From assembly GCA_902373525.1 (NCBI GenBank), contig CABKMN010000001.1, positions 62,001-126,000 of the forward strand: a stretch of 64,000 nt of DNA. The letters are read 5' to 3'. The DNA comes from an uncultured Bilophila sp. (GTDB lineage: Bacteria; Desulfobacterota; Desulfovibrionia; Desulfovibrionales; Desulfovibrionaceae). Each line of letters begins with the position of its first letter. Position 1 is the first letter of the stretch. Position numbers and translations under genes: made by a program. Under the pieces are notes generated by a model. That model was not told the origin of the DNA. It was given only the letters and a program-made list of their open reading frames with translations, and searched no databases. This document shows positions 32,850-42,500 of the stretch, piece after piece.

Positions 32850-32914
32850 CATCAATTCAAACCGCAACCACGCCGCGTCTCCGACGCAGCAAGACGTACC
32901 CTGGAGGGAACATC

Positions 32915-33187
32915 GTGGCCAACCACAAGTCTGCTATCAAGCGTCACAAGCAGAGCGTGAAGCGCGCTGCTCGCAATCGCACCGTCAAGACCCGCATCAA
33001 GAATGTGGTGAAATCCGTTCGCGCCGCCATCAAGGAAGGCGATCAGGCCGCTGCTTCTCAGCTCCTGAGCACCGCCACCTCTTCTCTGGATAAGGCCGCC
33101 ACCAAGGGCGTCATCCATTGGAAGAAGGCTGCCCGCAAGATTTCCCGCCTTGCCAAGGCCCTCAACGCCGCCAAAGCCGCCGCGTAA
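32915..33187 (+). CDS. rpsT: 30S ribosomal protein S20
   Basis: 90-aa basic helical protein that binds 16S rRNA. It begins MANHKSAIKRHKQSVKRAARNR, the family N-terminus, from a GTG start with GGAGGG 6-8 bases upstream. VKTRIKNVVKSVRAAIKEGD and the C-terminal KGVIHWKKAARKISRLAKAL complete the family pattern. The gene stands alone with its own promoter and terminator. GTG starts with limited translation are known for rpsT in other bacteria; autoregulation here is inference. Confidence 0.97.
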   Translation: MANHKSAIKRHKQSVKRAARNRTVKTRIKNVVKSVRAAIKEGDQAAASQLLSTATSSLDKAATKGVIHWKKAARKISRLAKALNAAKAAA

Positions 33188-33204
33188 CGTATCTGATTTC
33201 TGAT

Positions 33205-33245
33205 GCACAAAAAAAGGAAGGAGTTCATCCTTCCTTTTTTTGTGC
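33205..33245. terminator. bidirectional terminator between rpsT and recN
   Basis: GCACAAAAAAAGGAAGGA and TCCTTCCTTTTTTTTGTGC form a long perfect stem with loop GTTCA. It has T-rich tails on both strands, serving rpsT (+) and recN (-). Confidence 0.9.
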
Positions 33246-33278
33246 TTTTTTACGATGAGCCGTTTTTGTTGGCGAAAC

Positions 33279-34838
33279 TCAGCTTTCGATGCCCGCCATC
33301 CGGGCAAGCTCAGCTTTCCGTTCCTGCTCGTCCAGCTTGATGCATTGGGTAAAGGTATTGCCGTCGCGGATATCCTTGACGACTCGGAAATGACGGAACG
33401 CCCGCGAAGCGAGCTGCGGCCAGTGGGTGATCAGTATCATCTGACGGCGCGCGGCAAGCGCTTCGAGCCGCTCGGCAACCTTGTTGAGGGTCAATCCGCC
33501 GACTCCGGCGTCCACTTCGTCAAAAATCAGCGTGGCTTCTTCGCTGTGTTCCTGTACGGAGACCACCGCCAGCATGAAACGGGACAGTTCGCCGCCCGAG
33601 GCGATTTTGTCCAAAGGCTGCGGCTGCTGCCCCGGGTTGGGGGACCAGAGCAGGCGCACGCGATCTTCGCTGCATCCCGGAAAGAGCTCCACAGAACTCC
33701 AATCCGCAATGACCCGCACATACTGGGAAAAGCCCAGTCCCATCAGTTCGGCTTCCAGTTTTTCGGTGAAAGCCTTCCCCGCCTTGCGGCGTTCCGGGTT
33801 GAGACGGCTCAGCGTTTCGGCCAGCTGGCTTTGCAACTGTTTTTCCTGTTTTTCGACCTGCCGGATATCAAGCGTACAGGCATCAAGAAAGGACAAGTTG
33901 TCCTGTATTTCGTCCCGGAGAGAGAGAATTTCGGGAAGAGTCCGGTGGAGTTTGCGCTTGAGCTGGGCAAGCTCGAACAGCCGAGATTCGATCTGTTCCG
34001 GGTCCGCATCAACTTGGGGAAGAGGAGGGCGGCGCAATTTCCGTTCCAGTTCCGTAACGGTTTGCCGGAACGAGGTCGTAGCTTCGAGATGGGCGGCCAT
34101 TTCCTCATCGTCTCTGGCAAGCAGTTCCAGCGCACGTTCCAGATGGCCCAACTGTTCGAGAAGGCCGGTTTCATCGCCCCGCAGGAGCATCTGCGCCCGT
34201 TCGTAGTGCCGCCGCAACTGTTCTGTTCCGCGCCATTCGGCACGCATGGCCTCAAGCTGTTCCTCTTCACCTTCAACGGGAGCCACCTTTTCGATCTCCG
34301 CAAGGTGCATCTCCAGAAGTTCCCGGCGATCCGCCAAATCCCGGAATCGGGCATGCAGAGCTTCCTTGCGCTCGGCGGCGTCCTTCAGGCCTTTGACCAA
34401 TGCATGACGTGTTTCCAACAGTTCGGGCTGATCCATCCAGTCGTCGATCAATTTGGCCTGAAAGCTCGGCTGGAGCAACTTTTGCTGTCCATGCTGACTC
34501 GTATGGACGAGCAGGGCGGCCCGCAGTTCCTTGATGGTTTCCTGCGAGGCCAGCGTATTGTTGATGAACAGGCGGCTGCGCCCCGACTCCGCGATCAGCT
34601 CCCGGCGGATGATGAGTTCCTCTCCGGACCGCACAAAGAGCGCCTCGACCTGGGCGCGCTCCCTGCCCGGACGGACCATGTCCGCACCGAGCCGCTCGCC
34701 CATCAAAAAGTTGAGCGCCTTCAGGATGAAACTTTTGCCCGCCCCCGTTTCGCCGGTGAGGACGTTCATCCCCGCGGAGAATTCCAGTTCCATGTCGGCG
34801 ATCAGGGCAAGATCACGAATATGCAGATATTCAAGCAT
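33279..34838 (-). CDS. recN: DNA repair protein RecN
   Basis: 519-aa SMC-like ATPase acting in double-strand break repair. The N-terminal Walker A is NVLTGETGAGKSFILKALNF near residues 25-44. A central coiled coil (about 150-340) is rich in Glu, Leu, Arg and Gln. The C-terminal ABC signature is IASGGELSRFMLAVVSV, followed by Walker B TLIFDEVDAGVGG and the His switch LITHWPQLAS. Both halves of the ATPase are intact. ATG 34838 lacks a strong Shine-Dalgarno sequence. It is on its own between the permease genes and rpsT; no LexA box was recognised by eye. Confidence 0.95.
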   Translation of the reverse strand: MLEYLHIRDLALIADMELEFSAGMNVLTGETGAGKSFILKALNFLMGERLGADMVRPGRERAQVEALFVRSGEELIIRRELIAESGRSRLFINNTLASQETIKELRAALLVHTSQHGQQKLLQPSFQAKLIDDWMDQPELLETRHALVKGLKDAAERKEALHARFRDLADRRELLEMHLAEIEKVAPVEGEEEQLEAMRAEWRGTEQLRRHYERAQMLLRGDETGLLEQLGHLERALELLARDDEEMAAHLEATTSFRQTVTELERKLRRPPLPQVDADPEQIESRLFELAQLKRKLHRTLPEILSLRDEIQDNLSFLDACTLDIRQVEKQEKQLQSQLAETLSRLNPERRKAGKAFTEKLEAELMGLGFSQYVRVIADWSSVELFPGCSEDRVRLLWSPNPGQQPQPLDKIASGGELSRFMLAVVSVQEHSEEATLIFDEVDAGVGGLTLNKVAERLEALAARRQMILITHWPQLASRAFRHFRVVKDIRDGNTFTQCIKLDEQERKAELARMAGIES

Positions 34839-34997
34839 GATAAGAATGACTCGTACCGAGAAAAGGTCATGACACCACGGTGCCCCATCTTCGCGAGGCT
34901 TCTCGCGAACAGGGCAACACCATAGGGGGATTGTCCGAATGTTGCAAGCCGTCCCGTAAAAACGGCACTCGCAATCCTGAAAGGATTCCTTGAGGAT

Positions 34998-35858
34998 TTA
35001 CTTCCTGAGCCGCGGGTCCAGCGTATCGCGCAGGCTTTCGCCGAGCAGGTTATAGCCGAGAACCGTGACGAGTATGGCCAGTCCGGGATACAGGGACAGC
35101 CACGGGGCGATTTCGAGAACGTCCTTGCCCTCCATGAGCATGTTGCCCCAACTGGGATCGGGAGGCTGGACGCCGAGGCCGAGGAAGCTGAGGGAGGACT
35201 CCACCAGAATGGCCCCCGCGATGCCGAGCGTCGCTGAAACGAGAACAGGGGTCAGCGCGTTGGGCAAAATGTGCATGAGCATGATGCGGGAGGATTTTGT
35301 CCCCGCCAGACGGGCGGCGGCCACAAAATCCCGTTCGCGCAGCGAAAGCGTTTCCGCACGTACGAGCCGGGCCACGCCCATCCACGAGGTCAGCCCGATG
35401 ACGACCATGATGGTGTTGAGGCTCGGCTCAAGAAAGGCGATGACGGCAAGGATAAGAAAAAACGAGGGAAAGCAGAGCATGACGTCTACGCCGCGCATGA
35501 TGAGTTCGTCCACAATCCCGCTGAAATACCCGGCAAGCAGTCCCAAGACGACGCCGATGGCTATGGAGATGCTGACGGAGACGAAGCCGACCCACAAGGA
35601 GACGCGGGCGCCGTACAACAGGCGGGAAAGCACGTCGCGCCCGAGCGCGTCCGTCCCCAGCGGGAAGGCGGCGCTCGGCGGTTCCAGAATGGAATGAAGA
35701 TGAAGTTCCGTGGGATCGTAGGGGGCAAGCCAAGGGGCGAGCAGGGCGGCCATCGACATCACGACGACGATTCCCAGTCCGAAGTACAGCATACCTCGCC
35801 GGGAAAGGATGTGCCCCAGCTTTTTGCAGAACGGCGTCAGAACGGTATCTCCTGTCAT
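34998..35858 (-). CDS. DppC/OppC-type peptide or nickel ABC transporter permease
   Basis: 286-aa inner-membrane permease with a short cytoplasmic N-terminus and six predicted transmembrane segments. Typical segments are LLAPWLAPYDPTELHLHSILEPPS, HPLGTDALGRD-like FPLGTDALGRDVLSRLLYGARVSL near residue 65 and FVAAARLAGTKSSRIMLMHILPN near residue 180, the EAA-like loop that contacts the ATPase. SLSFLGLGVQPPDPSWGNML near residue 225 is a family hallmark. Its start overlaps the dppB-like stop by 4 bases (ATGA). No ATPase or solute-binding protein gene is adjacent, so the substrate (dipeptide, oligopeptide, nickel or other) is not decided. Confidence 0.9.
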   Translation of the reverse strand: MTGDTVLTPFCKKLGHILSRRGMLYFGLGIVVVMSMAALLAPWLAPYDPTELHLHSILEPPSAAFPLGTDALGRDVLSRLLYGARVSLWVGFVSVSISIAIGVVLGLLAGYFSGIVDELIMRGVDVMLCFPSFFLILAVIAFLEPSLNTIMVVIGLTSWMGVARLVRAETLSLRERDFVAAARLAGTKSSRIMLMHILPNALTPVLVSATLGIAGAILVESSLSFLGLGVQPPDPSWGNMLMEGKDVLEIAPWLSLYPGLAILVTVLGYNLLGESLRDTLDPRLRK

Positions 35859-36865
35859 TGACGTTTCCCCTGTGCCCGGATGCGGGGATCGGCCAGTCCG
35901 TATCCGATGTCCGCAAGCATGTTCCCCGCAAGGGTAAGGACCGCGCCGAGGACCAGATTTCCCATGATCAGCGGATAATCGCGCGCCATGACCGCGGTGT
36001 AGAACAGTTGTCCCAAGCCGGGCAGGGCGAAGATGGTTTCGATGATGACGCTGCCGCCGATCAATCCGGGAACCGAAAGTCCCAACAGGGTGATGACCGG
36101 CAACAGGGCGTTGCGCAACGCATGCCGAAAAATGACGATACGAGCGGGAAGTCCCTTGGCCTTGGCGGTCAGGATAAAGTCCTGACGCAATACCTCCAGC
36201 ATGGAGGAACGCATGAACCGGGACATGCCCGCCACGCTTCCCACGGTGATCACCGTAATGGGCAACACAAGGTGCCTGCTCAGATCAACCCATTTGCCCC
36301 AGAAGGACAAGGAATCGTAATCGAGGGACATCAGCCCGGAAATCGGCAGCCACTGGTGTTCCAGCCCCGTGTACAGCATGAGCAGCAACGCCAGCCAGAA
36401 TCCCGGCATGGCGAATCCGAGAAACACGAGGACGGTCATTCCCTTGTCAAACCACGAACCCTGTTTCCAGGCGGAGAGAACGCCGATGGGAATGGCGATG
36501 AGCAATGTCAACAGCAGTGAAACCACGTTGATGCCGATGGTCAGCGGAAGACGTTCCGCAATCTTGTCGATGACCGGGCGCGCGTCGCTGGACATGGAAT
36601 TGCCGAAGTCGAGCTGGACGATACGGGAAAGCCAGTCGAAATACTGGACATACAAGGGCCGGTCGATGCCGTAGAGCGCCTCAAGACGTGCCCGCGCAGC
36701 CTCACCCGCAAGGGGATTGAGGGTCGTCTGCATGTCCGTCGGCGTTCCCGGCGCCAGATGAATGACGATGAAACTGACGAGCGTGATCCCCCAAAGCACC
36801 AGAAGCATCCAGACCGTTTTGCGCAGACAGCGCAGGAGAAAAGCCGTAGTCTCATTCGAGAACAT
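35855..36865 (-). CDS. DppB/OppB-type peptide or nickel ABC transporter permease
   Basis: 336-aa inner-membrane permease. The N-terminal segment LLVLWGITLVSFIVIHLAPG is followed by a periplasmic part with YGIDRPLYVQYFDWLSRIVQLDFGNS. The EAA loop is DFILTAKAKGLPARIVIFRHALRNALLPVITL near residue 230, and VIIETIFALPGLGQLFYTAVMARDYPLIMG near residue 270 is the family C-terminal signature. GGAGG lies 8 bases before ATG. The gene starts 21 bases after the second RdgC-like half-gene and overlaps the dppC-like gene, so all four may share a transcript. Confidence 0.9.
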   Translation of the reverse strand: MFSNETTAFLLRCLRKTVWMLLVLWGITLVSFIVIHLAPGTPTDMQTTLNPLAGEAARARLEALYGIDRPLYVQYFDWLSRIVQLDFGNSMSSDARPVIDKIAERLPLTIGINVVSLLLTLLIAIPIGVLSAWKQGSWFDKGMTVLVFLGFAMPGFWLALLLMLYTGLEHQWLPISGLMSLDYDSLSFWGKWVDLSRHLVLPITVITVGSVAGMSRFMRSSMLEVLRQDFILTAKAKGLPARIVIFRHALRNALLPVITLLGLSVPGLIGGSVIIETIFALPGLGQLFYTAVMARDYPLIMGNLVLGAVLTLAGNMLADIGYGLADPRIRAQGKRQ

Positions 36866-36886
36866 GTATGCCTCCGGTGCCTTGGG

Positions 36887-37411
36887 TTATCCCTGATGGC
36901 TCATCCAGTCGGACATCTCCCGCACTTCCTGGTCCCAGAGGGCGGAAAGACGCACGTCCAGAAACAGTTTGTAACACGCGTCGAGCAGTCCCAGACAAAG
37001 CTCCATCAGATACATTTTTTCAAGAAAACCGGCATCGGGATCGTCGTCCTTTTCTATTTCGACCTTGGGCGTCTTGAAAGAGCCGAACGAGAAATCTTCA
37101 GCTTTGATGGTCGTTTGCCAGGCGAGTTCTTCCCGCTCGAACCGGACGAGCGCCCGCGTCACCTTCTTGCCGGTGCGCAGTCCCAAACGGACTTCCCGCA
37201 GTTGCGAGAGGGAACCGGAGACGGAAGCCGTTTCCAGATTGTCGCCCTCGCCCCCCTGCACGACGATGCGCTGTTCGAGGTTCAGGGAAAAGGGCGTACC
37301 GTTTTTATCTTTGAAGCCCATTGGTTGCGTTTCACTGCGGAACCAGAGCCATGTGAGGAATTCCTGGCCAAGCACCATGTCCGTCGTCTGGCCGAGATAA
37401 GGTTCGTTCAT
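36887..37411 (-). CDS. probable C-terminal half of a split RdgC-like protein
   Basis: 174-aa acidic protein. The start MNEPYLGQTTDMVLGQEFLTWLWFRSE has AGAGG upstream. It follows the RdgC-like N-terminal half after 10 bases. The segment LGQEFLTWLWF and the end FLEKMYLMELCLGLLDACYKLFLDVRL look like a conserved domain partner. The combined length of the two products (378) exceeds the 303 of E. coli RdgC, and I could not align this half to it with confidence. The assignment as the second half is therefore mainly from position. Alternatively it is a separate protein conserved next to the RdgC-like gene. Confidence 0.6.
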   Translation of the reverse strand: MNEPYLGQTTDMVLGQEFLTWLWFRSETQPMGFKDKNGTPFSLNLEQRIVVQGGEGDNLETASVSGSLSQLREVRLGLRTGKKVTRALVRFEREELAWQTTIKAEDFSFGSFKTPKVEIEKDDDPDAGFLEKMYLMELCLGLLDACYKLFLDVRLSALWDQEVREMSDWMSHQG

Positions 37412-37421
37412 TGTCGGCCTC

Positions 37422-38036
37422 TTATACGAAACTGGTCGGTTCAAGGTTGTCCAAACGGGCCAAAGACTTCTCGTCCAGCATGGAGGCGGCCAGCGCGTAC
37501 GGCGTCAGCGGTTCCAGATGCAGGTCGAACGTCAATGTAAAATGGTTCATGAAAAGTTCAATGAGTTTTGTCTGCGCGGACGCGAGATAGACGATGTTTT
37601 CGTCCGTTGCCCACGCGACGTCGAACACGGCGGGAATCGGCAGAAAACGGCCCATCAGGCGCAGTTTGACCTGATCCCGCAGTTCGTTTTTGCGGTCGCG
37701 GGCGATGAATTTCTTGCCTTGTTCCTTGATGCGCGCTTCTTCCTCACGGAGCGCAATCATGACATGCTTTTTCAACACGGCCGGAGGAATCCGGCGCGTA
37801 TCCAGCCGAAGCGCGAATGCAAGGTAGGCACCTTTTTCCGGCGGGGCAGAGCGCCACTGCGTGTCGAGCATGTCTTCAAAGCTGGTCCATCCCCAACCGC
37901 GTTCTTCCGCGATGTCGTCGATATCCTGAAACGCGAATTGGTTGAGCTTGGAGGGGATTTCCATCCAGAGTTCTTTGGGAACCGTATCCGTAATCCGGAA
38001 ACGGGTAAAACTGCAACTAGCACCGAGAAGGCCCAT
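37422..38036 (-). CDS. RdgC-like recombination-associated protein, N-terminal-type
   Basis: 204-aa protein. The pattern WGWTSFEDMLDT, YLAFALRLDTRRIPPAVLKKHV, REEEARIKEQGKKFIARDRKNELRDQVKLRLMGRFLPIPAVFDVAW and NIVYLASAQTKLIELF...TFDLHLEPLTPYALA follows the order of RdgC (basic KKH...K.L.DEV...L.RAF segment and the V.CASAKKAE...L..PLS region). RdgC of E. coli is about 300 residues and forms a DNA-encircling ring that limits RecA. Here the protein stops near residue 204 and a second gene follows. AAGGAC lies upstream of ATG 38036. A plausible promoter and an AT-rich dyad precede it. Confidence 0.75.
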   Translation of the reverse strand: MGLLGASCSFTRFRITDTVPKELWMEIPSKLNQFAFQDIDDIAEERGWGWTSFEDMLDTQWRSAPPEKGAYLAFALRLDTRRIPPAVLKKHVMIALREEEARIKEQGKKFIARDRKNELRDQVKLRLMGRFLPIPAVFDVAWATDENIVYLASAQTKLIELFMNHFTLTFDLHLEPLTPYALAASMLDEKSLARLDNLEPTSFV

Positions 38037-38075
38037 GATGATTGTCCTTGGCAGAGGGGTAAAGAAAGCTGTTCG

Positions 38076-38105
38076 TTTTTACGCCAAGGACGTCGCTTGT
38101 GGCAA
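38076..38105 (-). promoter_or_regulatory. promoter candidate for the RdgC-like/permease transcript
   Basis: On the minus strand TTGCCA (38105-38100) and TAAAAA (38081-38076) are spaced by 18 bases, 40 bases before the ATG at 38036. CGCTT/AAGCG arms flank the -35 element. Confidence 0.45.
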
Positions 38106-38117
38106 GCGTTAATGTCG

Positions 38118-38140
38118 CATAATGAAAATTATGTAAACTT
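38118..38140 (-). repeat. CATAA/TTATG element, copy B
   Basis: TTTACATAA followed by TTATG on the minus strand; CATAAT and ATTATG form a perfect 6-bp dyad with a 4-base gap. The upstream strand is G/T-rich but is also the 3' end of the methyltransferase frame. It lies just upstream of the promoter candidate of the RdgC-like gene. Confidence 0.45.
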
Positions 38141-38155
38141 ATATTTCCCTCCATA

Positions 38156-38593
38156 TCACACCAACCACAATAAACCAACCCCTCCACCCCAAAAAACAGC
38201 ACGCCTACACGGAATGACCCGTAACTCCCGTATAACCCCTTCAAGTCCGCCGTGCCGCATATACAGCCCGTAATGGCGGTAATGCGGCCCCAGACGCTCC
38301 CACCAACCCCCGAGCCAATACGCGGGGAAATCCAAATTCCGTTCCGGCACCTTATAGTCGAGAAGCAAGACGTGCCGGAAACGCTCCCGCGCCGTTTCCA
38401 CCAACTTGAGCGCTTCGGGAAACGGCATGCCGTGCAGCAGAAACGTCAACACGACGCATCCCGCGTCCGTGTCCCGCTCTTTCAACGCGAAAAACGCTTC
38501 TTGCGATCGGCACTGGGCATAGCCGTCCAGTCCCCATCGGGAACAGCGCTTTCTCAGGGAACTTTCGACAGTTGGATGAAAAAGCTCAACCAC
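38156..38593 (-). pseudogene. N-truncated SAM-dependent methyltransferase
   Basis: 145 codons from a GTG at 38593 that overlaps the end of the HD gene by 8 bases. The sequence matches the second half of class I methyltransferases: VELFHPTVESSLRKRC after motif I, CVVLTFLLHGMPFPEALKLVE (motif IV-like), HVLLLDYKVPERNL and PHYRHYGLYMRHGGLEGVI. The SAM-binding motif I (D-x-G-x-G) that should precede it is missing. In frame, upstream sequence gives only TFCLPRERA and then a stop. No ribosome-binding site is visible. It is probably a 5'-deleted remnant fused to the HD gene region, although a short expressed product cannot be excluded. Confidence 0.6.
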
Positions 38594-39371
38594 GGCACGT
38601 TCTCGCGGAAGACAAAACGTTCAACAGGTATCGCTTGACGGGGCCAAGCGCCGGTGCCGGGGGCAAACCTTCAAGCACCACTTCAAGGTATCCGGAATCG
38701 GCACACGTCCTCTTGGCTGAGGCAAAATGCAGATCGTGTATCCACGATCCAAGCAATATCCTGAAATCGTTTACATACCGTAATTCCGTATAACCGGGAA
38801 CTCCCCCGGTGAGGACCTTGTCCGCTAGTGCCTGTGACCACGCCTGCGGTTCGTCCTTCACGTGCAGCACGACATCACGGGTCGGAACGGGCCGGGAGAG
38901 GTGTTGGGCCATGACCCGCATGATGTCCAACTTGTCGGCGTCGCGCACGACATGCGTAATCGTTCCGAACGGTTCAGGCAATGCGGGGAGCCTGTACCGG
39001 TTATGCAGGGCTATGGCGGTCAACGCCCATTTTCGGACGGGTTCCGGTTCTTCGGACAAAAACCGTTCCTTCTTGACCACATGCACGCCCAGGTATCCGT
39101 GGTTTTCCGATTGTGCGTCGCTGAAGGTGCGCCAGCGGACATATTGGGGAAAGCGCCCCGTATCATGATACAGCGCCGCCAATAAGGCCGCCCTGCCCTC
39201 TTTGCCCGTAATACGCTCCTGTGCCGTTATCGTCCGGGCATGAGCCAACACCTTATAGGTGTGTTCCCGTTTGAGCCGGAGCATATCCTGAGGGTATTCA
39301 CGCAGATACCGCGAAGCGAAGGTTTCAAAATACCCCTCATGGCAGAAGATATCATTCCAATCCGTCAGCAT
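38586..39371 (-). CDS. HD-domain phosphohydrolase
   Basis: 261-aa protein. The second Met (39371) is chosen because AGGAAG lies 7 bases upstream of it, unlike the first Met at 39395. HD motif: H in EHTYKVLAHAR near residue 47, HD in LLAALYHDTGRFPQY near residue 73, and the later D in VVRDADKLDIM near residue 150, so all metal ligands of an HD hydrolase are present. Such enzymes hydrolyse nucleotides or other phosphomonoesters; the substrate is unknown. The last residues (after about YLLNVLSS) run into the truncated methyltransferase, so the natural C-terminus may have been altered. Confidence 0.82.
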   Translation of the reverse strand: MLTDWNDIFCHEGYFETFASRYLREYPQDMLRLKREHTYKVLAHARTITAQERITGKEGRAALLAALYHDTGRFPQYVRWRTFSDAQSENHGYLGVHVVKKERFLSEEPEPVRKWALTAIALHNRYRLPALPEPFGTITHVVRDADKLDIMRVMAQHLSRPVPTRDVVLHVKDEPQAWSQALADKVLTGGVPGYTELRYVNDFRILLGSWIHDLHFASAKRTCADSGYLEVVLEGLPPAPALGPVKRYLLNVLSSARTCRG

Positions 39372-39441
39372 CGTTGCTTCCTGTTCCTGTGTCATGGGGA
39401 CGTCATACCCCCAAGCCGGAAAATCGACAAGACTTGCGTAT

Positions 39442-39461
39442 AGGTTATCCTGTTATAACCT
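39442..39461. promoter_or_regulatory. inverted repeat in the HD-dnaE divergent region
   Basis: AGGTTAT-CCTGTT-ATAACCT is a perfect 7-bp dyad with a 6-base gap, followed at once by the palindrome TTTCCGGAAA (39461-39470). It lies between two divergent genes, where an operator would be expected. The regulator is unknown. Confidence 0.4.
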
Positions 39462-39554
39462 TTCCGGAAACGCCCTGAAAGGGCGATTGTGCCCGTCGGC
39501 AACTTTTGGTACCCTGAGGCCTTATCATCGATACCAGCATACGGGAAATCTTTC

Positions 39555-42500
39555 ATGTCCGAATTCGTGCATTTGCATTGCCATACGGAATACAGCCTGC
39601 TTGACGGAGCGATCCGTCTCAACGATTTGTGCGCCCGTGCCAAGGATTTCGGGATGCCCGCAGCGGCCATCACCGACCACGGCAACCTTTACGGCGCGGC
39701 CTATTTTTACACGACCTGCAAGAGCTACGGCATCAAACCCATCATCGGGTGCGAGGTGTACGTCACCAACGACCACAGGGACAAGGACTCGGAGCTTGCG
39801 CGTGTCCGCCACCACCTGATTCTGCTGGCAAAAAACAACGAGGGGTATCACAATCTGGTACGTCTCGTGTCCAAGGGGTTTCTGGACGGCTTCCACTATA
39901 AGCCCCGCGTCGACAAGGCGTTGCTCCGCGAGTACAGCGACGGACTGATCGCCCTTTCCGCGTGCCTTGCGGGCGAAATCCCGCGCACGCTGATGGGCGG
40001 CAACAAGATGATCCAAGGCGGCGGCACGTTCGACGACGCCATCCGGCAGACGCAGGAATACATGGACATCTACGACGGGCGGTTCTATCTGGAAGTGCAG
40101 GCCAATACGCTGCCGGATCAGGCGCAGTTGAACAACAAGCTGCTGGAACTGGCCGAACAGACGAAAGTTCCGTTGGTCGCCACGAACGACTGCCATTATC
40201 TGAACGCCGACGACGTGGAGGCGCACGACGTCCTGCTGTGCATCCAGACGCAGGCGAAGGTAAACGACGCCAAACGGATGCGTTTTGAAGCCCGTGACCT
40301 GTACTACAAGTCCTCCGAAGAAATGGAACAGGCGTTCAAGCATGTTCCGGAAGCGCTCTCCAACACGGTGCGGATTGCGGAAGAATGCCATGTCGAAATG
40401 GACTTCACGCACCATTATTTCCCGGTGTACGAATTGCCGGAAGGCATGACCCTGTCCACCGAATTCCAGCGCCTCGCCCGGGAAGGTCTCAAACAGCGCC
40501 TTGCCCTGCATCCTGATCGTGAGACCATCGATCACCAGTTGTACTGGGATCGTCTTGAGATGGAACTCAAGGTCATCTGCGAGATGGGCTTCCCCGGTTA
40601 CTTCCTGATCGTGCAGGACTTCATCAACTGGGCCAAGGGGAACGACATCCCCGTCGGTCCGGGCCGCGGTTCGGCCGCCGGTTCGATTGTGGCGTGGGCC
40701 CTGCGCATCACCAACCTCGATCCCCTGCCCTATCACCTCATTTTCGAACGCTTTCTGAACATCGAACGCGTCAGCCTGCCCGATATCGACGTCGACTTTT
40801 GCGAAGACAAGCGCACCCGCGTCATCCAGTATGTGAGCCAGAAATACGGCATCGACTCCGTATCGCAGATCACGACGTTCGGAAAAATGAAGGCCAAGGC
40901 CGTGGTCCGCGACGTGGGGCGCGCGCTGGACCTGTCCTTCAAGGAAACCGACCGGATCGCCAAACTGATTCCCGACGATCTCAAAATGACCATCAAAAAG
41001 GCGCTCGACGCGGAACCGGAACTGGCGACCCTGTACAAGGAAGACCAGATCATCCGCAAACTGCTGGATATTTCCATGCGCCTTGAGGGGCTGTCGCGCC
41101 ACGCGTCGACGCACGCGGCCGGGGTCGTGGTTTCTGACAAACCGATGCAGGAATACTTGCCCATCTACCGGGGGAAGAAGGGCGAACTCGTCACCCAGTT
41201 CGACATGAAGATGGTGGAGAAAGTCGGCCTCGTCAAGTTCGACTTCCTCGGCCTGCGGACCATGACGCTCATCGACAACACGTTGAAAGCGATTGAAGAA
41301 CAGGGAAAGACCGCGCCCAACCTCGATATCCTCCCGCTTACGGACCCCGATACCTATGACATATTCGCCCGCGGCGATACCGACGGCGTGTTTCAGGTGG
41401 AAAGCTCGGGGATGCGTCAGTATCTCAGGATGCTCCGCCCGAACTGTTTTGAAGACATCATCGCCATGCTGGCGCTGTACCGGCCCGGCCCGCTGGGTTC
41501 CGGCATGGTCGACGAATTCATCAAGCGCAAACACGGCGAAGTGGAGGTTACCTATCCTCTTCCGTCGCTGGAAGGTTGCCTGAAGGACACCTACGGCGTT
41601 ATCGTCTATCAGGAACAGGTCATGCAGATCGCCCAGATCGTCGCCGGGTATACGCTTGGCGGCGCTGACCTGCTCCGGCGCGCAATGGGCAAGAAAAACG
41701 CCGAAGCCATGGCCAAGGAGCGGACCTTGTTCACGGAAGGCGCCATCAAGAACGGCGTCCCCAAAGAAAAGGCCACTGAAATCTTTGACTTGATGGAAAA
41801 ATTTGCGGAATACGGCTTCAACAAATCCCACTCCGCAGCCTACGCGCTCATCTCGTATCATACGGCCTATCTGAAAACCCACCATAAGGTGGAGTTCATG
41901 GCCGCCCTGCTCACCTCCGAAATCGGCAACCAGGATAAAATCCTGAAATACATCGCCGTCTGCAAGGACATGGACATTGAGGTCAAAAAGCCGGATGTGC
42001 AGCTCAGCCGACGGGAATTCATCGTGCGCGACGGGGCGGTCATCTACGGCCTTGGGGGCATCAAGAACGTAGGCGACGAAGCGATCCGGGAAATCGTGGC
42101 GGCCCGCGAAAAGGAAGGACCGTTCCGTTCGTTCCTCGACATGTGCATCCGCGTCAACCTCCGCAAAGTTACCAAACGTGTACTGGAAAGCCTGATCAAA
42201 GGCGGTGCGCTGGACGGCTTCGGTTGCACCCGGGCGGCCCTGATCGCCGCGCTGGACACCGTCGTCGCCCGTGCGCAGAAGAAGATAAAGGAAAAGCAGT
42301 CGAACCAGATTTCGCTGCTCGCCCTCGCGCCGAAACAGACGAACGAGACGCACATGTCGGGTATGGGCTTCTCCTGTGAAGAGGAAAGCGTCCCGGAGTG
42401 GGACGAAGACCAGAAACTGCGCTTTGAAAAGGAATCACTGGGATTCTTCCTGACCAGTCATCCTTTGCAGCCCTACCGGCACGAGTTGAATCGGCTGGGT

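Noticed and set aside
39525..42353. Minus-strand open frame of 942 codons
   Set aside because: Antisense shadow of dnaE.
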